In this document: positions 1-8,421 of the stretch, in pieces | How the letters are laid out: each line of letters starts with the position of its first letter | Numbering within the stretch: position 1 is the stretch's first letter | Assembly (NCBI RefSeq): GCF_023227765.1 | Contig: NZ_JALKBZ010000024.1 | Span: 1 to 37,199, forward strand | Direction of reading: 5' to 3' | Length of the DNA stretch: 37,199 bases | Source: Fuchsiella alkaliacetigena | GTDB taxonomy: Bacteria; Bacillota; Halanaerobiia; Halobacteroidales; Acetohalobiaceae | Made by a program: the position numbers and the translations under genes | Notes under the pieces: generated by a model | Seen by the model: only the letters and a program-made list of their open reading frames with translations | Databases searched by the model: none | Told to the model about the DNA's origin: nothing

Positions 1-94
1 GCATTTTTTAAATTCAAACTGAGTATAAGAAATAAGATTGAGTTTTAAAATAAAATTTATTCATGCGATTGCCCTGGTAGATAAATTTAAAATG

Positions 95-123
95 TTGACT
101 TTAGTAGTGGAGTATGCTATAAT
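95..123 (+). promoter_or_regulatory. sigma-A type promoter of the infC operon
   Basis: TTGACT at 95-100 and TATAAT at 118-123 are separated by 17 bp, an almost perfect housekeeping promoter. Transcription would start near 130 and run through the leader into infC. Bases 1-94 show no gene or other recognisable element. Confidence 0.85.
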
Positions 124-129
124 TTGTAA

Positions 130-285
130 AGATAATAAAGCAGAAGCCATCCGCTTCTCACCTATTGGCTAGAGCTGATTAGGTTAATAATGAAGCAGAA
201 CTTCTTTGATAAGGGGGTAGTATGCTTGATTTGGAACTTTGCGGGTGGTCTATGTCAAAATAGACCATCTTTTTGTTTTAAAACT
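130..285 (+). ncRNA. infC-rpmI-rplT leader RNA (L20-leader type) with attenuator
   Basis: The roughly 160-nt untranslated leader holds a short hairpin with arms AGAAGC and GCTTCT (142-158), then a CTCACCTATTGGC-like stretch, as in Firmicute L20 leaders. It ends with a terminator hairpin: TGGTCTA at 246-252 and TAGACCA at 261-267, followed by a T-rich run. In Bacillus, ribosomal protein L20 binds such a leader and promotes premature termination, so the operon limits itself. The class call rests on gene context, position and remembered consensus, not on a covariance search. Confidence 0.75.
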
Positions 286-300
286 CAGGAGGTGTAAAAA

Positions 301-816
301 ATTAGTAGGGATTTAAAAGTGAACGAAAAAATTAGAGCTAGAGAGGTCCGAGTAGTAGACAATGAAGGTGATCAGATAGGAATTATGCCTTTAAAGAAGG
401 GGTTGAGTCTAGCTAGAGACAAGGGCTTGGACTTAGTAGAGGTAGCTCCTAATGCTGAACCACCGGTTTGTAGAATTTTGGACTATGGTAAGTATAAGTA
501 CGAACAGGCTAAAAAGGCTCAGGAAGCTAAGAAGAATCAGAATGTGATGAATGTTAAAGAGGTACAGATGAGTGTTAAAATTGAAGAGCATGACTTCAAT
601 GTTAAGGTAGATATGGCTAAGAGGTTTTTAAATAATAAGGATAAAGTTAAAGTTAAGATTAAGTTTAGAGGTAGAGAGATTACTCATAAAGACTTAGGTT
701 ATGATTTAATGGAAGATTTTTATGCTGAACTAGAAGATTTGGCTAAAATAGAGAGTAAGCCCAATGTAGAAGGGCGCGACATGATAATGATTTTAACGCC
801 CGAGAGTGATAAGTAG
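301..816 (+). CDS. infC: translation initiation factor IF-3, probable AUU start
   Basis: IF-3 binds the 30S subunit, prevents premature 50S joining and checks start-codon choice. The protein has the typical N-domain motif (REVRVVDNEGDQIG) and C-domain ending, and 171 residues is normal. The first ATG/GTG-type start is GTG 319, but its spacing from the strong AGGAGGTG at 287-294 would be about 24 nt. An ATT codon at 301 lies 6 nt after that site and gives an N-terminus ISRDLKVNEKIRAREV, which matches the family's usual start. AUU starts on infC are a known autoregulation device, because IF-3 rejects non-canonical codons. It is the first gene of the infC-rpmI-rplT operon. Confidence 0.95.
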   Translation: MSRDLKVNEKIRAREVRVVDNEGDQIGIMPLKKGLSLARDKGLDLVEVAPNAEPPVCRILDYGKYKYEQAKKAQEAKKNQNVMNVKEVQMSVKIEEHDFNVKVDMAKRFLNNKDKVKVKIKFRGREITHKDLGYDLMEDFYAELEDLAKIESKPNVEGRDMIMILTPESDK

Positions 817-846
817 AGAATTTATTTTAAAGGAGGTAATTAATCG

Positions 847-1044
847 ATGCCTAAAATGAAGACTCATAAAGGAGCTAAGAAGCGCTTCACTAAGACAGCT
901 AAAGGTAAGTATAAGCGTAAAAAGACTAAAAGAAATCATCTGTTAACTAAAAAAAGCGGTAAAAAGAAGCAGCAATTGAGAAAGAATGCTGTAGTTGCTA
1001 AAAGTGATGAGCAAAAATTGGATGAACTACTACCTTATGAGTAG
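847..1044 (+). CDS. rpmI: 50S ribosomal protein L35
   Basis: A 65-residue, very basic protein with the L35 signature: N-terminal MPKMKTHKGAKKRF, then KRNHLLTKKS in the middle. It is a structural protein of the large ribosomal subunit. AAAGGAGGT lies 7-9 nt before the ATG. It sits between infC and rplT in the universally conserved order, so all three are likely one transcript under the L20 leader. Confidence 0.97.
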   Translation: MPKMKTHKGAKKRFTKTAKGKYKRKKTKRNHLLTKKSGKKKQQLRKNAVVAKSDEQKLDELLPYE

Positions 1045-1079
1045 TTGAAGATAAATTTTGAGGTGAAGGAGGGATTAGG

Positions 1080-1433
1080 ATGCCGCGCGTTAAACGAGGA
1101 AATAGACGTTTGAAGAAAAGAAAGAAGGTTTTAAAGTTAGCTAAAGGATACTTTGGTTCTAAAAGTAAGCTTTTTAGACCTGCTAAAGAGCAGGTGTTGA
1201 AGTCCTTACATTATGCTTATAGAGATCGTAAGCAGAAGAAAAGAAACTTTAGAAAGCTATGGATTACTAGAATCAATGCTGCTGCTAGACAGCATGGTCT
1301 TTCTTATAGTAGGTTTATTCATGGTTTAAGAGAAGCAGAGGTTGATATTAACCGAAAAATGTTAGCTGAATTAGCGGTCAATGATGAGCAAGCTTTTGGT
1401 GATTTAGTTGATTTAGCTAAAGATAATATTTAG
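1080..1433 (+). CDS. rplT: 50S ribosomal protein L20
   Basis: A 117-residue basic protein of normal length, starting MPRVKRG and containing the family motif [23 protein letters not shown]20 is an early-assembly protein of the large subunit and, in Firmicutes, also the repressor that binds the leader upstream of infC. The start is supported by GAAGGAGG before the ATG. A terminator follows directly, closing the operon. Confidence 0.97.
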   Translation: MPRVKRGNRRLKKRKKVLKLAKGYFGSKSKLFRPAKEQVLKSLHYAYRDRKQKKRNFRKLWITRINAAARQHGLSYSRFIHGLREAEVDINRKMLAELAVNDEQAFGDLVDLAKDNI

Positions 1434-1439
1434 ACTTAA

Positions 1440-1468
1440 AGGGTATGGAAGTTTTTCCATACTCTTTT
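1440..1468 (+). terminator. Rho-independent terminator after rplT
   Basis: The inverted repeat GTATGGAA (1443-1450) and TTCCATAC (1455-1462) has a 4-nt loop and is followed by TCTTTT. It ends the ribosomal operon and separates it from the K+ island promoter just downstream. Confidence 0.85.
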
Positions 1469-1470
1469 AC

Positions 1471-1499
1471 TTTACATAAATTGATAGTTGTAGTATAAT
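1471..1499 (+). promoter_or_regulatory. promoter of the K+ transport island
   Basis: TTTACA at 1471-1476 and TATAAT at 1494-1499 are separated by 17 bp. The transcript would begin near 1506, just ahead of the c-di-AMP riboswitch. Confidence 0.75.
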
Positions 1500-1514
1500 A
1501 AAGCTAATTAAAAT

Positions 1515-1695
1515 TTGATAGTTAAAACGCTTAATCTTAAAAGGATATATCCTTTTAAGACTGGGGGACCCACTTTTTTTGGGGTGAATCTGGCTTTCAG
1601 GCTTAGTAATAAGATTGAAGGCTGGTAGGGTGAACTCTTTCCGTCCGAATCCGACAGCTAACCTCGGCAGCGTAGAAGGGGAAGACTATATTTTA
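1515..1695 (+). ncRNA. c-di-AMP riboswitch (ydaO/yuaA class)
   Basis: Several conserved blocks of the class are visible in order: GGGGGACCCA near 1564-1573, GGGGTGAATC near 1581-1590, a TAGGGTGAACTC block near 1626, and CCGTCCGAATCCGACAGCTA near 1641-1660 followed by ACCTCGG. The class binds cyclic di-AMP and usually acts as an OFF switch for K+ importers and cell-wall genes. Here a terminator follows at once, ahead of ktrB, matching the known link between c-di-AMP and K+ uptake. Confidence 0.93.
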
Positions 1696-1697
1696 TT

Positions 1698-1733
1698 AAC
1701 CACAGGTAAGTGTTCCTTAGTCTGTGGTTTTTC
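1698..1733 (+). terminator. expression-platform terminator of the c-di-AMP riboswitch
   Basis: ACCACAG at 1699-1705 pairs with CTGTGGT at 1722-1728, with an inner TAAG/CTTA pair, followed by a run of T. It lies between the aptamer and the ktrB ribosome binding site, as expected for transcriptional attenuation by the ligand-bound aptamer. Confidence 0.88.
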
Positions 1734-1765
1734 TATATCTAATTTTCTTTAAGGTGGTGTGTTTT

Positions 1766-3109
1766 GTGCAAGGTAATAATAGGTCAGTTTTTAGCACTTT
1801 AAGTCCAGCCCAAGTGCTTTCTTTAGGCTATCTAACAGTTATTTTAACAGGCACTATACTACTTTCTTTACCCTTTGCTACTGTAGAAGCGGGAGGAATG
1901 GCTTGGTTAGATGCTTTATTTACTGCCACTTCGGCTACGGCAGTGACGGGTTTGATTGTGGAGAATACCAGTACCTTTTTTACTCTCTACGGCCAGATAG
2001 TGATTTTAATTTTAATTCAGATTGGCGGTTTAGGATTAATGACTATGTCTACCCTATTGGCGGTGATAGTGGGCAAGAAAATTTCTTTAAAACAAAGATT
2101 AGTTTTACAACAGGATTTGGATCAGCTTAATTTATCAGGAGTTATTGATTTGGTTAAATACATATTAGCAGTTACCTTTGTAATTGAAGGCAGTGGAGCT
2201 TTGATTTTATTTTTGCGTTTTTGGCAGGATTATCCTCCTTTGAAGGCTCTTTATTACGGGATTTTTCATTCAGTTTCAGCCTTTAATAATGCGGGTTTCG
2301 ATATCTTTGGTAATAGTTTAGAAGCTTTTACGGGAGATATTGTGGTTAATTTGGTAATTACTACTTTAATTATTTTAGGCGGGATTGGCTTTGCAGTAAT
2401 AGCAGAGCTGTATAGTGGGAAACTTAAGTTTAAAAACTTTTCTTTGCAGACTAAGCTAGTTTTAAGTGTGACTTTAATTTTGATTGTAGTAGCTGGAATG
2501 GGGGTTTTTATGTTAGAATATTCTAATGCGGCTACTATGGAAGAACTCCCTTTGGGAGAAAAGGCTTTAGCTTCCTACTTTTTAGCTATTACTCCCCGGA
2601 CTGCTGGCTTTAATACGGTAGCTACTGGCAGTTTGCTAAATCCAACACTTTTCTTTATAATTATATTAATGTTTATTGGTGCTTCTCCAGGCTCTACTGG
2701 GGGAGGAGTAAAAACTACTACTGTTGGGATTATATTTGCAGTGGTTTATGCTACTGTTACTGGTAAAAGGGATATAGAGATTTTTGAACGGCGTATAGCT
2801 AAGGAGGTTATTTGCAAGTCTTTGGCCATTATAACTATTTCTTTAATGTTAATTTTCATAGTGACTATAGCCTTAAATGTTATTGAAGATATGGTTTTTT
2901 TAGATCTTTTATTTGAAGCAGTATCTGCTTTTGGAACTGTAGGTTTATCTACGGGAGTAACCGGAAGCTTATCTGAGGCAAGTAAGATATTAATTATTTT
3001 AACTATGTTTGCTGGTCGAGTAGGCCCTTTGACTTTAGCTATAGCTGTGGGCGAGAAGGAAAAGCAGCTTAATATCAGGTATCCTCAAGAGGATGTTTTA
3101 GTTGGTTAA
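1766..3109 (+). CDS. ktrB: KtrB/TrkH family K+ channel-like uptake subunit
   Basis: A membrane-embedded K+ uptake protein with the four pore-loop filter motifs of the TrkH/KtrB superfamily: SATAVTGL, FNNAGFD, TPRTAGFN and GTVGLS. The conserved GASPGSTGGG stretch sits between the third and fourth. About 447 residues is normal for KtrB. The frame is open back to GTG 1724, but that codon lies inside the terminator stem. The start chosen is GTG 1766, which follows AAGGTGGTG by about 6 nt. It is the first gene behind the c-di-AMP riboswitch, and the next gene encodes its likely RCK partner. Ion selectivity (K+ versus Na+ coupling) cannot be told from sequence alone. Confidence 0.93.
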   Translation: MQGNNRSVFSTLSPAQVLSLGYLTVILTGTILLSLPFATVEAGGMAWLDALFTATSATAVTGLIVENTSTFFTLYGQIVILILIQIGGLGLMTMSTLLAVIVGKKISLKQRLVLQQDLDQLNLSGVIDLVKYILAVTFVIEGSGALILFLRFWQDYPPLKALYYGIFHSVSAFNNAGFDIFGNSLEAFTGDIVVNLVITTLIILGGIGFAVIAELYSGKLKFKNFSLQTKLVLSVTLILIVVAGMGVFMLEYSNAATMEELPLGEKALASYFLAITPRTAGFNTVATGSLLNPTLFFIIILMFIGASPGSTGGGVKTTTVGIIFAVVYATVTGKRDIEIFERRIAKEVICKSLAIITISLMLIFIVTIALNVIEDMVFLDLLFEAVSAFGTVGLSTGVTGSLSEASKILIILTMFAGRVGPLTLAIAVGEKEKQLNIRYPQEDVLVG

Positions 3110-3127
3110 GTAAGCAAGGAGGAATTG

Positions 3128-3778
3128 ATGATGAAGCAGTTTGTGGTAATTGGTTTAGGACGTTTTGGAGTTAGTGTAGCTACTTTTTTAGCAGGTAAAG
3201 GTCATGATGTCTTAGCTATTGATAAGGCTGAAGAGCCCGTTCAGAATATAGCTGATCAGGTTACTCACTCTGTACAGGCTGACTCTACCGATGAGTGTGC
3301 TTTAAAGAGCTTAGGAGTCTGTAATTTCGATGCAGCGGTAGTTAGTATTGGTGATGATATTCAGTCTAGCGTGATGACTACTTTAATACTAAAGGAGTTA
3401 GGGGTGGAGTATGTATTAGCTAAGGCTCAAAATGAGATGCACGGTAAGCTACTAAATAAGATTGGTGCTGATAAGGTAGTATATCCGGAGATGGATATGG
3501 GGGTTAGAGTTGCTAAGAATTTAGTAACTTCTAATGTTTTGGACTATATAGAGTTGGCGCCTGACTATAGTATTATTGAGGTGGTAGCTACCGATAAGTT
3601 AATTGGTCATACTTTAAAGGAGTTGGATTTGAGGGCCAAGTTCGGGATTAATGTAATTGCAATTATGCGGGGGCAAGAGATCAATGTTAATCCGGAAGCG
3701 ACTGATGAGATTCAAGCTAGGGATATTTTGATAGTAATGGGGCATGAAAAGAATTTGGAGAGGATTAAGGAGCATTAA
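3128..3778 (+). CDS. ktrA: KtrA-type RCK regulatory subunit
   Basis: A cytoplasmic protein with an N-terminal RCK_N (TrkA-N) Rossmann domain, GLGRFG nucleotide-binding loop near residue 10, acidic DKAEEP at the end of strand 2, and a C-terminal RCK_C domain from about residue 135 (IIEVVATDKLIGHTL). KtrA rings bind ATP/ADP through RCK_N, and in several Firmicutes c-di-AMP through RCK_C, to gate KtrB. At 216 residues it has full KtrA length. Start ATG 3128 has AAGGAGG 5 nt upstream; TTG 3125 and ATG 3131 are alternatives. It lies 18 bp after ktrB, surely one transcript. Confidence 0.93.
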   Translation: MMKQFVVIGLGRFGVSVATFLAGKGHDVLAIDKAEEPVQNIADQVTHSVQADSTDECALKSLGVCNFDAAVVSIGDDIQSSVMTTLILKELGVEYVLAKAQNEMHGKLLNKIGADKVVYPEMDMGVRVAKNLVTSNVLDYIELAPDYSIIEVVATDKLIGHTLKELDLRAKFGINVIAIMRGQEINVNPEATDEIQARDILIVMGHEKNLERIKEH

Positions 3779-3802
3779 TAAAGATTAGGAGGATTTAAAC
3801 TT

Positions 3803-6109
3803 ATGGCTCATGGACAAGATTTTAAGCAGTCTGACGATTTGGCTAAAGACTTAGGTTTAACAGAAACTTTAACTATTGGAATTGGAGTTATGATTGGGGC
3901 TGGGATATTTATTCTACCTCGTTTTGCTATTGATGCAGCGGGCCCGGGAGCAATTTTTGCTTATATTTTGGCTGGGATATCGGCTATGATTACCGCTTCC
4001 AGTACCTCTGAATTAGCTAGCGGAATGCCTAAAAGTGGAGGTTTATACTTTTATGTTTCCCGAGCAATGGGTTCTTTTTTAGGGACTATTTCTGGTTTTT
4101 CGCTGTGGTTGAGTCTAACCTTTGCGGTTGCCTTTTATCTTAAAGGTTTTGGTGAGTATTTAGCATTATTTTTACCATTGAATGATAATTTATTAGCTAT
4201 TATAGCTGGATTTTTATTTATTGGAATTAATTACATTGGAGCTAAAGAGACTGGGCGAATGCAAAATATAATTACCGGAGCTTTGATATCTATTTTAACT
4301 GTGTTTGTAGTTTGGGGATTTTTTAATGTTGATTTTGCTAATTGGTCTCCCTTTCTTCCTCATGGTACTGGTCAGATTTTACCTACTACTGCTTTAGTAT
4401 TTGTCTCCTTTATAGGCTTTGGAGAAATTGCGGCAGTTGGGGAAGAGGTTAAAGATCCAGGTTATACAATGCCTCGAGCCTTAATGGGTTCAGTGTTGAT
4501 TCCTACTATATTTTATGTAGTAGTGATACTGGTTACTTCGGGAATTATTCCTTATCAAGGGATAATTAATATCGAAGCTCCCTTAGTGGAAGCAGCTCAG
4601 ACCTTTGCTGGAGCATTAGGAGTAATAGCTATTACTTTTGCTGCTTTATTGGCTACTGCTTCTTCGGCTAATGCTAGTGTTTTAGCTTCTACGAGGATTA
4701 GCTTTGCTATGGGAAGAGACCGAACTTTGCCGGAATGGATTAATGAAATTCACGAAAAGTTCTTAACTCCTTATAGGGCTATTTTAATAGCAGGAGTTTT
4801 GACTCCAATTTTGATTTTAACTACTAATGTTGAATTTTTATCTAAGTCAGCAGGAGTATTGACCTTAATTAATTATGGTTTAATTAACTTAGCTGTATTG
4901 ATTATGAGAGCTAATCCTCCAGAAGGTTATGAACCGGAATATAAGGCTCCGGGTGCTCCTTGGTTACCAATTCTTGGTGCGATTTCATCTTTTGGAATTA
5001 TCTTTTTATCTGGAACGGCTACTATTCTAAGTGCAGTAGGACTAATAATGTTGGGCTTGATTTGGTACTTTGTTTGGGGTAAGAAGAGATCAAAAGTAAA
5101 GGCAGTAGTTGATGATATAGGTTGGCAAGCTGCCTTAACAGGCAAATTAGCTGTTGAAGAGAAAGTAATACCGGAGGTAGCAGAGAAGCCTGTAGCAGAA
5201 GAGTTAATTGTAGAAGAAGGATATCAGGTTTTAACTCCAGTAGCAAATCCTAAAACTGAGAATGCTTTGTTGAGAATTACGGCTGAGATGCTGAAGTCGG
5301 CTGCTACCTTTGCTGAAGCTACTGCTTTAAATATAATTGAAATTCCGAGTCAAGTGCCGCTGGATGTGGCTAAACAGAAGGAGGATTTTTTAGCAAAGCA
5401 TAGGGATGTGCAGAAAGATATACTTCAAGTAGCAGCAGACTTTGGAGAAAGAGAAAATGTTTTAATAAATCCTAGAATTATTTATTCGCGAGATAGATTT
5501 AAAGCAATCCATAATTTGATTAAAAAAGAACAAATTGACTTTTTGCTTTTAGGCTGGCACGGAACTTTTAATAAATCAAAGATACGGAGCAGTTTAGTTA
5601 AAAAATTAATCAGATTAGCTCCTTGTCCGGTTGGTGTTTTAAAGGATAATGGTTTGGAAAAGATCAAGAATATCTTAATTCCTTATCGCGGTAGCGAGCA
5701 TGCTCATTGGGGAGTTGAAGTTGCTCAACGTCTAGCTTTTAACTATCCAGAGGAAAGCAAAGTAACGGTCTTAAGAGTCTTGAATCCAGGAGCTGATGCC
5801 GAACAAGAAAAAGAAGAGGCTTGGGCTGAGATTGAAGATGTGTTAACAGGTGAAATTGAGGTAGAAGTTAGAGTTGTCTTTGCTAATGATGTCACTGGCG
5901 GAATACTAACTGAAGAGTTTAACTATGATTATGACTTAATAATTATGGGTGCTTCTAAGGAATGGCGCTTTAAGAATATGTTATTTGGCTCTAAGCCGGA
6001 TATCATAGCGGAAAAGGCTAATACTTCAGTGTTGATGGTAAGACGCTATGATCAACAGGTAGAGGAAATAGAAAAAGAAATAGCTAAGGAAGAAAAAATG
6101 GATATTTAA
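3803..6109 (+). CDS. APC-superfamily permease fused to two universal stress domains
   Basis: Residues 1 to about 440 form an amino-acid-permease (APC) core: GIGVMIGAGIFILP in the first membrane helix, then a string of hydrophobic helices and the conserved GRDRTLPEW loop. After a charged, Glu/Val-rich linker come two cytosolic USP-like domains, about 480-615 and 622-750. The second ends IIMGASKEW...FGS...TSVLMVRR, a UspA-type end. At 768 residues it is far longer than a plain permease. I recall similar APC-USP proteins from halophilic archaea. It follows ktrA by 24 bp with its own TAGGAGG. Its substrate is not shown by sequence; context suggests osmolyte or cation-linked amino acid transport. 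The core resembles cationic-amino-acid/YfnA-type permeases more than the KimA K+ importer. Confidence 0.85.
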   Translation: MAHGQDFKQSDDLAKDLGLTETLTIGIGVMIGAGIFILPRFAIDAAGPGAIFAYILAGISAMITASSTSELASGMPKSGGLYFYVSRAMGSFLGTISGFSLWLSLTFAVAFYLKGFGEYLALFLPLNDNLLAIIAGFLFIGINYIGAKETGRMQNIITGALISILTVFVVWGFFNVDFANWSPFLPHGTGQILPTTALVFVSFIGFGEIAAVGEEVKDPGYTMPRALMGSVLIPTIFYVVVILVTSGIIPYQGIINIEAPLVEAAQTFAGALGVIAITFAALLATASSANASVLASTRISFAMGRDRTLPEWINEIHEKFLTPYRAILIAGVLTPILILTTNVEFLSKSAGVLTLINYGLINLAVLIMRANPPEGYEPEYKAPGAPWLPILGAISSFGIIFLSGTATILSAVGLIMLGLIWYFVWGKKRSKVKAVVDDIGWQAALTGKLAVEEKVIPEVAEKPVAEELIVEEGYQVLTPVANPKTENALLRITAEMLKSAATFAEATALNIIEIPSQVPLDVAKQKEDFLAKHRDVQKDILQVAADFGERENVLINPRIIYSRDRFKAIHNLIKKEQIDFLLLGWHGTFNKSKIRSSLVKKLIRLAPCPVGVLKDNGLEKIKNILIPYRGSEHAHWGVEVAQRLAFNYPEESKVTVLRVLNPGADAEQEKEEAWAEIEDVLTGEIEVEVRVVFANDVTGGILTEEFNYDYDLIIMGASKEWRFKNMLFGSKPDIIAEKANTSVLMVRRYDQQVEEIEKEIAKEEKMDI

Positions 6110-6195
6110 GAAGACTTGTCAGCTTATTAGGCTGGAAAATAAGAATTGGATATATTCAAAGTAAATAATAGAAGTAATGGGAGTAGGTGCAATTT

Positions 6196-8037
6196 ATGTT
6201 TAATAGCTTAAAGACTAAAATCTTAACGAGCTATTTAATTTTAATTTTATTAATTACCGGGGTAGCTGTGTGGTCGATTAATAATTTCTTGGGATTAAGC
6301 AGTGCTATAAATGATATTATGGTAGAAAACTATCGGAGTGTAGTGGCTGCTGAAAATATGATGGGCGCTTTAGAGCGACAGGATAGCGCCCAACTCCTCT
6401 TTTTATTTGGCAAGGAAGAACGAGGTCAAGAGTTATTTAGAGAAAGTGAAAGAGAGTTTTTGAAGTGGCTTTCTAGAGCTGAAGATAATATTACTATTGC
6501 TGAAGAAGAGGAGATTATTAAGCGGATAAATGACGGTTATCTAAAGTATTTGCAGGACTTTGATCAATTACAGCCTAAATATCGTCAAGATTCTTCTCAG
6601 GCTAGAGAGTTTTATTTAGCAGAGATTATGCCTCACTTTAATCAAGTTAAAGAGTGGGCGCAAGAGTTATTAACAGTTAATCAGGAAGCAATGGTTAGTG
6701 CTCAACAAAAAGCTAACAGCAATGCTAATGAGGCTGTTTATTCTACAGCTATTGTTTCGATTTTAGCTATTATATTTGCTTTAGTATTTGGAATTTATAT
6801 TTCTAATTTGATCTTAAAACCTACTGAAAAGCTAATTAAAACAGTGAAGAAGGTAGGAGAAGGAGATTTGACCCAAGAAATTAAGGTTAACTCCAAGGAT
6901 GAAATTGGCGAACTAGCTTATGAGTTTAATCAAATGACTGAAAGATTAAAGGAATATGAGGAAATGAATGTTACTAAACTGATAGCTGAAAAAAATAAGT
7001 CAGAAGCTATAGTGAAGAGTATCGATAGTCCAATCATTGTTACTGATAAAGAGCATCGAATTGTTCTTTTGAATCCAATAGCTGAAAGACTGTTTCAAAT
7101 TAGTGAAGAGGAAGTAATAGGCAAGCACTTTTTAGAGGTTATTAAGGAAGAGAGAATTTTTCAAAAGATTGAACAAGTAGCTGAAGAAGAAGGTTTAAAA
7201 TCCGATAATAAGCAGGAAGTTTTAAAGATGGACTTTGAAGAACAAGAACGCTATTATAGATTGATGGTCACTCCAGTACCTGGTAAAGAAGAAAGGGTAA
7301 ATAGAGTTATTACCTTATTGGATGATATAACTCATTTGAAAGAAATTGATGATTTGAAATCAGATTTTGTTTCTACTGCTTCGCATGAGTTTCGGACTCC
7401 TTTAACTTCTATGAATATGGGGCTAAGTCTCTTGTTGGAAGAAACTCCAGGAGGACTAAATAAAAACCAACATGATTTATTGGCAGCAGCTTATGAAGAC
7501 TGTCAAAGATTAATAGAGCTGGTAGATGATTTATTGGATTTATCTAAGATAGAGTCGGGAGAAATTCAGATTGAGTTTGATGATGTGGATTTAGCTGATT
7601 TAGTAGAGGCTTCTGTGAGACCCTTGCAAAAACAAGCACAAGAACAGCAGATTGAGCTTTTAAAGAAAATACCTGCTGACTTACCACCAGTTAAAGCTGA
7701 TCCTAATAAGATAGTCTGGGTTTTAAGTAATCTAATAGGTAATGCCTTACGTTATACTAAAGGAGAGGGTCAAGTAAAGGTTAAAGCTAATCAAAAAGGA
7801 AAACGAGTTTATGTATCGGTAATTGATACTGGAATTGGAATACCAGAGGAGTATCATGATAAGATTTTTGATAAGTTTGTGCGAGTAAAAGGAGATGCTG
7901 CTATTAATGTTAGTGGTACTGGGCTAGGATTGGCTATTGTAAGAGAAATAGTGGAGGCTCATAGTGGAAAGATTTGGGTAGAAAGTGAAGTTGATCAAGG
8001 AAGCACTTTTACTTTTACTCTACCTGTGGCTAAATAG
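6196..8037 (+). CDS. membrane sensor histidine kinase (4-helix sensor, HAMP, PAS, HisKA, HATPase)
   Basis: Two membrane helices (about 8-28 and 180-205) flank a roughly 150-residue helical extracytoplasmic domain resembling four-helix-bundle MCP sensors. HAMP (about 205-258) and PAS (about 265-375) domains follow. The HisKA motif SHEFRTPLTS has the phospho-accepting His near residue 397, and the HATPase domain shows N box NLIGNALRYTKG, DTGIGIP and GTGLGLAI. The kinase is complete. ATG 6196 is preferred over GTG 6187 because the latter overlaps the ribosome binding site. A receiver-only regulator starts 11 bp downstream. Its position inside a K+ transporter operon suggests sensing of osmolarity, turgor or membrane state, which is inference. 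Confidence 0.9.
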   Translation: MFNSLKTKILTSYLILILLITGVAVWSINNFLGLSSAINDIMVENYRSVVAAENMMGALERQDSAQLLFLFGKEERGQELFRESEREFLKWLSRAEDNITIAEEEEIIKRINDGYLKYLQDFDQLQPKYRQDSSQAREFYLAEIMPHFNQVKEWAQELLTVNQEAMVSAQQKANSNANEAVYSTAIVSILAIIFALVFGIYISNLILKPTEKLIKTVKKVGEGDLTQEIKVNSKDEIGELAYEFNQMTERLKEYEEMNVTKLIAEKNKSEAIVKSIDSPIIVTDKEHRIVLLNPIAERLFQISEEEVIGKHFLEVIKEERIFQKIEQVAEEEGLKSDNKQEVLKMDFEEQERYYRLMVTPVPGKEERVNRVITLLDDITHLKEIDDLKSDFVSTASHEFRTPLTSMNMGLSLLLEETPGGLNKNQHDLLAAAYEDCQRLIELVDDLLDLSKIESGEIQIEFDDVDLADLVEASVRPLQKQAQEQQIELLKKIPADLPPVKADPNKIVWVLSNLIGNALRYTKGEGQVKVKANQKGKRVYVSVIDTGIGIPEEYHDKIFDKFVRVKGDAAINVSGTGLGLAIVREIVEAHSGKIWVESEVDQGSTFTFTLPVAK

Positions 8038-8048
8038 GAGGAAGAATA

Positions 8049-8408
8049 ATGAGTAAGATATTATTAGTAGAAGACGATAAGAATATAATTTTAGCTATTA
8101 AAATATGTCTAGAAGAGGCTGGTTATCAAGTAACGGTAGTAAGGAATGGAGTAACTGCTGTGGAGAGAGCTTTTGCTGAAAAACCGGACTTAATATTACT
8201 GGATATCTTATTGCCTAAGTTAAATGGTTATTTAGTTTGTGAAGCATTGCAGGAAGATGAGGAAACTAAAGAAATTCCGATAGTGGTTTTAAGTGTTAAA
8301 TCAGAACAGAAGGATATTCAAAAGGCTATGCAGTTAGGAGCAGCAGACTATTTAGTTAAGCCTTTTGAGCCTGAAGAACTACTGACTAAGGTTGAAGAAA
8401 ATATTTAA
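8049..8408 (+). CDS. stand-alone receiver-domain response regulator
   Basis: 119 residues, entirely one CheY-like receiver domain: acidic pocket EDD near residues 8-10, phospho-acceptor Asp in LILLDILLP, switch Ser in VVLSV, and Lys in LVKPF. No output domain follows the receiver, so it must act by protein contact or as a phosphotransfer intermediate. It lies 11 bp after the histidine kinase and ends inside the ribosome-binding region of the next regulator, so the three are one translation-linked unit. Confidence 0.9.
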   Translation: MSKILLVEDDKNIILAIKICLEEAGYQVTVVRNGVTAVERAFAEKPDLILLDILLPKLNGYLVCEALQEDEETKEIPIVVLSVKSEQKDIQKAMQLGAADYLVKPFEPEELLTKVEENI

Positions 8409-8421
8409 AGGAGTGATAGTA

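Noticed and set aside
1724-1765. GTG 1724 as the start of the first ktrB
   Set aside because: It lies in the 3' arm of the riboswitch terminator and has no ribosome site; GTG 1766 has one and gives a normal KtrB length.
3803-6109. KimA-type K+ importer
   Set aside because: Both are APC-fold and riboswitch-linked, but the membrane core has amino-acid-permease motifs and the cytosolic part is two USP domains, unlike KimA as I remember it.
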